DNA from: Candidatus Fibrimonadales bacterium
GTDB lineage: Bacteria; Fibrobacterota; Fibrobacteria; Fibrobacterales; Fibrobacteraceae
Assembly: GCA_009777135.1 (NCBI GenBank)
Contig: WRMM01000149.1
Span: 1-5,768, forward strand
Direction: 5' to 3'
Length of the DNA: 5,768 nucleotides
In this document: positions 1 to 5,078 of the stretch, in pieces
Layout: every line of letters starts with the position of its first letter
Position numbering within the stretch: the first letter of the stretch is position 1
Position numbers and translations under genes: made by a program
Notes under the pieces: model-generated
Databases searched by the model: none
The model's input: only the letters and a program-made list of their open reading frames with translations
What the model was told of the DNA's origin: nothing

Positions 1-20
1 CCTGATATTTGATTAATAAC

Positions 21-48
21 TCTCAATTCTCAACTCTCCACTCTCAAC
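21..48. repeat. Heptanucleotide tandem array (TCTCAAY), 4 units
   Basis: Four consecutive 7-bp units are TCTCAAT, TCTCAAC, TCTCCAC and TCTCAAC. Two are identical and the others differ by one base. The same unit recurs at the uppS start (3823-3843) and, in reverse complement, inside folC (5485-5512). It is non-coding here. Confidence 0.9.
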
Positions 49-85
49 TAAGCATTAAATTTGCCATGTTAAACATAAATATAGA

Positions 86-144
86 TTTTTTTTAGAAGTT
101 TGTCAAGTTTTTTTTGTTTTTTTATCATTTTTTTGAACTTTTTT
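86..144. other. Phased T-tracts, possible curved DNA
   Basis: Five runs of 6-8 T occupy 86-93, 108-115, 117-123, 128-134 and 139-144. Their centres are about 22, 8.5, 11 and 10.5 bp apart, close to multiples of the DNA helical repeat. Known behaviour of A/T-tracts predicts intrinsic curvature. The block could act as an UP-like element or a nucleoid-protein site for the nuoD promoter, or simply be AT-rich spacer. Confidence 0.45.
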
Positions 145-230
145 ACAAAAAACGGCTTAAATTCGCTAAAAAGGGCATGTTTTTGCATTGCTCATACTGT
201 ATTAAACGCTGATTAAGTCGCTTGGGACAA

Positions 231-342
231 GGAACATGGGATAAGCGATGTGCAAATCTACGTTATTTGGGACATGATTTTTAAATAATCATGTCCCATG
301 TCCCAGCCAATGCAGCTCCACATGCCGCTTGTTCCATGTTCC
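231..342. repeat. Long imperfect palindrome / stem-loop before nuoD
   Basis: The outer arms 231-252 and 319-342 can form 22 base pairs: 17 continuous pairs (231-247 with 326-342, two of them G-U as RNA), a 2-nt bulge at 324-325, then 5 more pairs (248-252 with 319-323). Inside, a perfect 12-bp stem (TGGGACATGATT, 268-279, with 287-298) closes a 7-nt loop. The two stems are separated by a 15/20-nt internal loop. Much of it consists of 7-mers: TGGGACA, AGGAACA and TGGGATA at 223-243, TGTCCCA twice at 292-305, and TGTTCCA twice at 330-343. No T-run follows on either strand, so it is not a typical intrinsic terminator. It may be a dispersed palindromic repeat, a structured leader of nuoD, or a small non-autonomous element. 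No target-site duplication is evident. Confidence 0.75.
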
Positions 343-388
343 AGAGCATTAAGTTTAAATTAATAGCATTTTCTATATTACCTTCAAA

Positions 389-1534
389 ATGTCCACTCAC
401 ACGCCATTGCCTTCAGGTTTCAAGCTGGCTCCGCTTGCTAGCGGGTCAGATGAGTTTTTTGTAAATATGGGACCGCAGCATCCTAGCACGCATGGCGCGC
501 TGAGGCTTGTTTTGCGTTTGGATGGCGAGACTATAGTTGAAGTTGTGCCTCACATGGGCTACATACACAGAGGCATGGAAAAACAAGCCGAGGGCGAAAG
601 CTATGTTCACTACATTCCCCTCACCGACAGGCAAGACTACATTATCTCGCACCAGAACAACCATTGCGTGTGCATGGCAATAGAAAAAGCTATGGGAATA
701 GGCGTTCCAGAGCGAGGCGAATATATTAGGGTTATGCTCTGCGAGCTTAACCGCATAGCTTCGCACTTGGTTTTTTACGCATGCTTTGGCGGAGATTTGG
801 GCGGGCAAACCGCATTGCTTTATGGATTTAAAGAACGCGAAATGATACACGATATTTTTGAAGAAGTGTGCGGACAGCGATTGACCATGAATTATTTTAG
901 ACCGGGCGGTTCAAATAAAGACATCCCCGACACTTTTATCCCAAGAGTCAAGGCTTTTTTGGAGCATTTGAAACCCACAATGAAAGACTATGAAACCCTG
1001 CTGTCTAAAAATGTGATTGTGCTTTTCCGTTCGCAGGGCGTTGGGGTTCTTTCAAAAGAAAGAGCTGTGGCTTTGGGCTGTTCCGGTCCTGTTCTGCGTG
1101 CCAGCGGTGTTAATTACGATATTCGCAAAAACGAGCCATATTCAATTTACGGCTCTCTTGATTTTGATGTTCCAGTTGCTACCGAAGGCGACTGCTACGC
1201 TCGCTATGTTGTTAGAATTCAAGAAATTTACGAGTCCATGAAAATTTTGGAGCAGTGCATAAAGAGATTTCCCGACGGACCTTACCGCTCTGCGCCCAAA
1301 CCAAGCTACAAGCTGCCGCCCGGCAGCTATTACACTCAAACAGAAACGGCAAAAGGCATTTACGGAACCTACATTGTTGCGGTAAAAGGAGACAAGCCTT
1401 ACCGCATTCATACCCGCAGCCCGACTTTTGCAAATATGCTTGCTCTAAACGAAATGAGCCAAGGGCACAAAATTTCCGATTTGGTAACCATAATGGCAAC
1501 CTTGGACCCTGTGATACCAGAAATTGACAGGTAA
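389..1534 (+). CDS. nuoD: NADH-quinone oxidoreductase subunit D (complex I 49-kDa-type)
   Basis: NuoD is the peripheral-arm subunit that, with NuoB, builds the quinone-reduction site of proton-pumping complex I on the cytoplasmic face of the inner membrane. Visible hallmarks are NMGPQHPSTHGALR (26-39), PHMGYIHRGMEK (54-65), ELNRIASHLVF (119-129), RPGG (171-174), LRASGVNYDIRK (236-247), PYRIHTRSP (337-345) and the ending LDPVIPEIDR. His35 and Tyr84 match the two quinone-binding residues known in this family. The NiFe-binding cysteine pairs of related hydrogenases are absent, so this is not a hydrogenase. The protein has 381 residues and is short because about 25 residues, including the usual HHFK-containing segment, are missing between residues 297 and 310. 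The ATG at 389 fits the family N-terminus but has no Shine-Dalgarno sequence; an in-frame stop lies at 356-358. No nuoC precedes it and no nuoE or nuoH follows, which is unusual. Confidence 0.96.
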   Translation: MSTHTPLPSGFKLAPLASGSDEFFVNMGPQHPSTHGALRLVLRLDGETIVEVVPHMGYIHRGMEKQAEGESYVHYIPLTDRQDYIISHQNNHCVCMAIEKAMGIGVPERGEYIRVMLCELNRIASHLVFYACFGGDLGGQTALLYGFKEREMIHDIFEEVCGQRLTMNYFRPGGSNKDIPDTFIPRVKAFLEHLKPTMKDYETLLSKNVIVLFRSQGVGVLSKERAVALGCSGPVLRASGVNYDIRKNEPYSIYGSLDFDVPVATEGDCYARYVVRIQEIYESMKILEQCIKRFPDGPYRSAPKPSYKLPPGSYYTQTETAKGIYGTYIVAVKGDKPYRIHTRSPTFANMLALNEMSQGHKISDLVTIMATLDPVIPEIDR

Positions 1535-1539
1535 AGTTT

Positions 1540-3123
1540 GTGCCCTTGATTTTTATAGCGCTTTGCCTGGTTTCTCTTGCGTTTTCAGAAGATTCGTTGA
1601 GAATTTCCAAAATCCACATTAATGCAAAAGATGTTTTTGACGATGCGGTAATCCATACTTCATTTGAAAGAGAATTGTACAGATTTGGAAATTGGTTTCA
1701 TATAGAAACTAAGCCTTCGGTTATCAGAGGAAAGCTTCCTTTTGACGAAGGCGACGTAATTACATTTTCGGATATACAAGATGCAGAAAAAAATTTGCGC
1801 TCTTTGCGTTATATTAGCGATGCAAAAATAGAGGCAAAAAAAGACTCGCTCGGAAACACGGAACTGTATGTTGAAACCAGCGATAACTGGACTTTTGCTC
1901 CAGCGTTTTCGCTTGGAAAGCCCGGCGAAACGTGGCTTTGGTCGGTTGGAGTGCAAGAAAGCAATTTGCTGGGCATGGGGCATACCGTAGGTTTTTATTT
2001 TGCAAGCTTGGAAGACAGAGACCAAACATATTTGCTTTATCAAACAGATGATTTTATTTTTCCGTACAATAAATTCAACTTTTTATGGAGCGAAAACACA
2101 GATGGTTTTTCCCGAAGCATTGGTTTTAGCTATCCATTTATAAGCCGTTCAAAAAACCAATGGTCATATAACGCAGAGTGGCTTTGGTCAAAGCGAGACG
2201 AAAAATTTTACGAAAGCAAAAACCCAGAACCAATAGCCGTTATAGAAGGGCTTAAAGAAGACTCCCTATCGCTATGGCTTTCCCGTTCCTTTGGCGGATC
2301 ATCGTTTAAAACATATTTAGGTTTAGGATACGATTTTTGGAGAATTGAAAATATGGAATCGGGAAAATCGGAAAATCGGGGGTATCGGGGTTCAGACGAT
2401 AAGGATTCTCGTATTGGTTTTTCCATTGCAGCTTCTAGGCTTAGATTGAGCAAAAGGCATAATTTGCATCGGGTAAAGTGGGCGGAGGATATTGAGTCGG
2501 GGTATTATGTTAAAAGCACTATTTCTAAAAATTTTGAGGAATTGAATGCAGCTAATAATGATTGGTTTTTTGGAAATAGAATAAATTTATCGCTGGCAAC
2601 TGCAACGAAGCATTATTTTTATGCAAGCGGGCAGAATTCCTTTTATTATGACAGCAAAAATATTAGAGATATGAACAGCGTGCTCTTTGGCGAATATATT
2701 TTTAAACCTGCTTTGGAATGGTCTTCTGTTTTGAGCGCTAAAGTTGACTCATGGCAAAAAACAAGCTATACGCGCCAGCTTTATTTGGACGGCCTCAATA
2801 TTTTCACCGGATTTCCCGCATACTATTTGGCAGGCGAGAACACCTTCGCTTTTAAAGCAGAGCAAAGATATTTCCCCGGCTTTGAAATTTTAACGCAAAT
2901 TCCATCTTTTGCCGCATTTATAACAGCAGGTCAAGCAACCGATAGATTGCGCGATTTTGAGCCACGTGATTTGACTTATCAGGCGGGAATAGGTTTGAGG
3001 GTTTCAAATTCAAAATCCGTGCAGGGCGTGGTGAGCCATATAAATTTATCCTGGCCGCTGAACGGCGAACTAAAGGATGGTTTTGCGCCTAGATTTTCTT
3101 TTGTAGGAAAGTTTGAGTTGTAG
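1540..3123 (+). CDS. Omp85/BamA-like outer-membrane barrel with one POTRA domain
   Basis: The start is GTG at 1540, 5 bp after the nuoD stop, with AGG at 1529-1531 as a weak ribosome binding site. An in-frame TGA at 1525-1527 rules out earlier starts. Residues 2-16 form a hydrophobic signal peptide, likely cut after AFS (residue 16), though its n-region lacks a basic residue. Residues about 20-117 resemble a POTRA domain, with KLPFDEGD (65-72) and the helix AEKNLRSLRYISDA (82-95). The rest (about 118-527) alternates aromatic and polar residues, as in a beta-barrel. EQRYF (441-445) and AAFITAG (458-464) match the late-barrel pattern of Omp85 proteins. The segment FTGF (422-425) sits where the conserved RGF/RGY motif is expected but has Thr in place of Arg, and the chain ends in Leu rather than an aromatic residue. 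It probably belongs to the small single-POTRA group often labelled BamA/TamA-family, rather than true five-POTRA BamA. Its substrate is unknown. Closeness to nuoD suggests co-transcription. Confidence 0.87.
   Translation: MPLIFIALCLVSLAFSEDSLRISKIHINAKDVFDDAVIHTSFERELYRFGNWFHIETKPSVIRGKLPFDEGDVITFSDIQDAEKNLRSLRYISDAKIEAKKDSLGNTELYVETSDNWTFAPAFSLGKPGETWLWSVGVQESNLLGMGHTVGFYFASLEDRDQTYLLYQTDDFIFPYNKFNFLWSENTDGFSRSIGFSYPFISRSKNQWSYNAEWLWSKRDEKFYESKNPEPIAVIEGLKEDSLSLWLSRSFGGSSFKTYLGLGYDFWRIENMESGKSENRGYRGSDDKDSRIGFSIAASRLRLSKRHNLHRVKWAEDIESGYYVKSTISKNFEELNAANNDWFFGNRINLSLATATKHYFYASGQNSFYYDSKNIRDMNSVLFGEYIFKPALEWSSVLSAKVDSWQKTSYTRQLYLDGLNIFTGFPAYYLAGENTFAFKAEQRYFPGFEILTQIPSFAAFITAGQATDRLRDFEPRDLTYQAGIGLRVSNSKSVQGVVSHINLSWPLNGELKDGFAPRFSFVGKFEL
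2356..2390 (+). repeat. Degenerate ATCGG repeat within the Omp85-like gene
   Basis: Four degenerate units of 8-10 bp centred on ATCGG occur in a row: GAATCGGG, AAAATCGG, AAAATCGGG and GGTATCGGGG. They encode about residues 273-284 (ESGKSENRGYRG), a polar stretch likely to lie in a surface loop of the barrel. The G-runs give a weak two-layer quadruplex potential on the coding strand. Confidence 0.6.
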
Positions 3124-3152
3124 CTACTCTTCAATCACCTTTCCAAACCTAC
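3103..3152. other. Imperfect inverted repeat over the convergent stop codons
   Basis: The TAG of the Omp85-like gene (3121-3123) abuts the TAG of uppS (3124-3126, minus strand), forming the palindrome TAGCTA. Flanking it, GTAGGAAAG (3103-3111) can pair with CTTTCC (3139-3144) and then CTAC (3149-3152), which share one G, so the pairing is partial and bulged. With no intergenic space, a terminator for either gene would have to lie within the other's coding sequence. There is no T-run, so intrinsic termination here is only a possibility. Confidence 0.35.
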
Positions 3153-3828
3153 GTTGCCTTGTGCTGTAAAACTCAATGGCTTTTGCAAAATCTTCTTTTG
3201 TGAAATTTGGCCACAGAACATCGCTTACAAAAAACTCGCTGTAAGCCGCCTGCCACAGCAAATAATTTGAAAGCCTGTACTCACCGCCTGTGCGTATAAT
3301 CAAATCGGGGTCTGGAGCGCCTTGCAAATACAAATGCTTTGAAAATTCCTTTTCATCAAGATTTTCTGGATTCAGTTCTCCTTTTTTTGCCAGCTCCGCA
3401 ATCTTTTTAGCGGCATCCACAATTTCCATTCTCCCGCCATAAGAGATTGCCAAGTTCAACTGCATACCTGTATTTTTTGAAGTTTGCTCAATTGCTTCCA
3501 AAAGTTTTTGGCGAGGCGTTTCAGGGAGTTTGCTTAAATTGCCTATGGAATATAATCTTACATTATTTTTCATTAAGTTTGGAACTTCTTGCGCAATCAT
3601 TTCAACAAGCAAGTTCATAAGATATTCCACTTCCTTTTTAGGCCGCTGCCAATTCTCCGAGCTAAAAACAAAAAGCGTCAAATGCTCCAACCCAATTTCC
3701 ACGCCGCACTCCACAGCGGCAACCGTTGCCCTAGTCCCATGCCTGTGCCCAAAAAAACGCTCCAAGCCCTTGGATTTAGCCCAACGCCCATTCCCATCCA
3801 TAATTATGGCAACATGCCTTATTTTCAA
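3124..3828 (-). CDS. uppS: Undecaprenyl diphosphate synthase (cis-prenyltransferase)
   Basis: UppS adds isopentenyl diphosphate units in cis to farnesyl diphosphate. The product is the C55 undecaprenyl diphosphate carrier for peptidoglycan and other envelope polysaccharides; the enzyme is cytoplasmic and membrane-associated. The 234 residues carry all signature blocks: HVAIIMDGNGRWA (5-17) with catalytic Asp11, GHRHG (27-31), FSSENWQRP (55-63), AISYGGRMEIV (127-137), DLIIRTGGEYRLSN (175-188), LLWQAAYSEFF (190-200) and DVLWPNF (203-209). Length is normal for the family. The start is TTG at 3826-3828; the next upstream in-frame codon but one is TGA, and the first downstream ATG (Met10) would remove part of the active-site motif. 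GGAG (3838-3841) lies 9 nt before the TTG. It is last in the folC-glyA-uppS group. An ATG at 3841-3843 overlapping the glyA stop is in frame but is cut off by the TGA after two further codons. Confidence 0.97.
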   Translation of the reverse strand: MKIRHVAIIMDGNGRWAKSKGLERFFGHRHGTRATVAAVECGVEIGLEHLTLFVFSSENWQRPKKEVEYLMNLLVEMIAQEVPNLMKNNVRLYSIGNLSKLPETPRQKLLEAIEQTSKNTGMQLNLAISYGGRMEIVDAAKKIAELAKKGELNPENLDEKEFSKHLYLQGAPDPDLIIRTGGEYRLSNYLLWQAAYSEFFVSDVLWPNFTKEDFAKAIEFYSTRQRRFGKVIEE

Positions 3829-3843
3829 TTCTCAATTCTCCAT
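3823..3843. repeat. Heptamer repeat (TCTCAAY) spanning uppS start
   Basis: Three 7-bp units on the plus strand are TTTCAAT, TCTCAAT and TCTCCAT. On the minus (sense) strand they read ATGGAGA, ATTGAGA, ATTGAAA. They therefore contain the last-base overlap with the glyA stop, the GGAG ribosome binding site and the TTG start of uppS. The unit is the same as in the arrays at 21-48 and 5485-5512. Confidence 0.85.
3838..3841 (-). promoter_or_regulatory. uppS ribosome binding site GGAG
   Basis: The minus strand reads GGAG here, with a 9-nt spacer to the TTG at 3826-3828. The variant C in the terminal heptamer unit (TCTCCAT) creates the GGAG. It supports the TTG start, since the sequence lies entirely within the repeat-filled gap after glyA. 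Confidence 0.6.
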
Positions 3844-5078
3844 TATTTATACAGCGGTCTTTTTTTGCAAAGCTCTAAAATACTTTCTCTTATGCTTTTC
3901 AATTTTGCGGCATCGCTGTGATTTTCAATGGCTTGCGTTATTGCTTCTGCTACTTTGCGGGTATCTTCTGCATCAAAGCCTCTGGTTGTGATTGACGGCG
4001 TTCCAAGGCGAATCCCCGAAGGATCCATGGGTTTGCGCGAGGCAAAAGGAATTGTGGAGCGGCTTGTGGAAATGCCGACTAAATCTAAAATTCGCTCGGC
4101 TTCTTTGCCAGAAATGCCTTTGCTGGTAACGTCTGCAACCATCAAATGATTATCCGTTCCGTCGGAAATTATTTTAAATCCCGCTTCCATAAGCTTTGCC
4201 GCCATGGTCTGCGCATTTTCAATAACATGCTTTGCGTAGGTTTGAAATTCAGGCTGCAATGCCTCATAAAAAGCCACCGCTTTTGCCGCTGTTGCGTGGT
4301 CGTGCGGTCCGCCTTGCATTCCGGGGAACACGGATTTATCAATAGCTTTTGCAAAAGGCTCTTTGCACATTATTATGGCGCCGCGCGGGCCTCTCAATGT
4401 TTTATGCGTGGTTGTGCTTACAATATCAAAATACGGAACAGGGCTTTCTATTGCCTTGCCTGCAATCAAGCCTGCTATGTGGGCTATATCGGCAAAGGTT
4501 ATTGCGCCAACTTCGTCTGCAATTTCTTTAAATTTTTTCCAATCCAAATTTCTGCTGTATGCGGAGAAGCCTGCAAGTATCATTTTCGGTTTTTCTCGCA
4601 ACGCAATTTCCCGAACTTTTTCCATGTCAATTCTGCCGGTTTCTTTTTCCACTTGGTATTGAGTGAAATTGTAAAGCATTCCAGAAAAATTAACCGCATG
4701 TCCGTGCGAAAGGTGCCCGCCGTGGTCAAGCTGCAGCCCCAAGACCTTGTCTCCAGGCTTTATGGTTGCAAAATAAACCGCAGCATTCGCAGGGCTGCCA
4801 GAAAGAGGCTGAACATTTACATGCTCGCATCCAAAAAGCTTTTTGCATCTCTCTATAGCCAAGGCCTCTACCTCGTCTATCACTTCATTGCCGCCATAGT
4901 AGCGTTTGCCTACATACCCTTCGCTATACTTATTGGCAAGGCAGCTGCCCATAGCTTCCATCACCGCCTTTGAAGCGTAATTTTCAGAAGCTATAAGTTC
5001 AATGCCATCTTCTTGGCGCGTAGCTTCTTTGTTTATGAGTTCCAGAATTGCGGAATCTGTTTGAGAAAGTGTTTTCAT
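3843..5078 (-). CDS. glyA: Serine hydroxymethyltransferase
   Basis: GlyA is a cytoplasmic PLP enzyme that converts serine and tetrahydrofolate to glycine and 5,10-methylene-THF, the main entry of one-carbon units. The 411-residue length is normal. Signature blocks are ELIASENYAS (27-36), NKYSEGYVGKRYYGG (49-63), NVQPLSGSPAN (88-98), DHGGHLSHG (118-126), FADIAHIAGL (195-204), STTTHKTLRGPRG (221-233), FPGMQGGP (251-258), GTDNH (307-311) and SGIRLGTPSITTRGF (354-368). Lys226 is the PLP-binding lysine; Asp197 and His200 match the cofactor-contact residues. A Leu stands at 92 where many bacterial enzymes have His (PHSGSQAN). The ATG at 5076-5078 overlaps the folC stop as ATGA. The bases before it on the minus strand are pyrimidine-rich (CTTCCCTCC), with no Shine-Dalgarno sequence, so translation probably depends on coupling to folC. 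Confidence 0.99.
   Translation of the reverse strand: MKTLSQTDSAILELINKEATRQEDGIELIASENYASKAVMEAMGSCLANKYSEGYVGKRYYGGNEVIDEVEALAIERCKKLFGCEHVNVQPLSGSPANAAVYFATIKPGDKVLGLQLDHGGHLSHGHAVNFSGMLYNFTQYQVEKETGRIDMEKVREIALREKPKMILAGFSAYSRNLDWKKFKEIADEVGAITFADIAHIAGLIAGKAIESPVPYFDIVSTTTHKTLRGPRGAIIMCKEPFAKAIDKSVFPGMQGGPHDHATAAKAVAFYEALQPEFQTYAKHVIENAQTMAAKLMEAGFKIISDGTDNHLMVADVTSKGISGKEAERILDLVGISTSRSTIPFASRKPMDPSGIRLGTPSITTRGFDAEDTRKVAEAITQAIENHSDAAKLKSIRESILELCKKRPLYK

Larger units (their letters stand above)
1..388. other. Gene-free region upstream of nuoD
   Basis: No credible coding frame lies here on either strand. From left to right it contains a heptamer tandem array (21-48), a T-rich block with T-tracts at roughly helical spacing (86-144), and a 112-bp imperfect palindrome built largely of 7-mers (231-342). 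A short AT-rich stretch follows up to the nuoD start. No convincing sigma-70 promoter stands out. TTGAAC (133-138) with TTAAAT (157-162) at 18-bp spacing, or TATATT (374-379) alone, are weak candidates. The nuoD start codon has no Shine-Dalgarno-like purine run before it. The region presumably holds the promoter and 5' leader of nuoD and the end of whatever lies to the left, but that is inference. Confidence 0.7.

Noticed and set aside
268..298. Perfect 12-bp hairpin as an intrinsic terminator
   Set aside because: No T-run follows on either strand; it fits better as the tip of the larger palindrome.
374..379. TATATT as the nuoD -10 element
   Set aside because: There is no good -35 at the right distance, and it would leave almost no leader; it is too weak to list as a promoter.
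446..850. Open frame of 134 codons on the minus strand opposite nuoD
   Set aside because: It is fully antisense to conserved nuoD sequence and shows no domain or ribosome binding site.
389..1534. NiFe-hydrogenase large subunit instead of NuoD
   Set aside because: The N- and C-terminal CxxC metal ligands are absent, while the quinone-site His35 and Tyr84 are present.
1212..1619. Minus-strand open frame crossing the nuoD/Omp85-like junction
   Set aside because: It is antisense to two better-supported genes, and its translation has no protein-like pattern I recognise.
4146..4973. Long open frame (275 codons) on the plus strand opposite glyA
   Set aside because: It lies wholly antisense to a perfectly conserved glyA, and its Cys/Phe/Arg-rich translation has no recognisable motif; it is a shadow frame.
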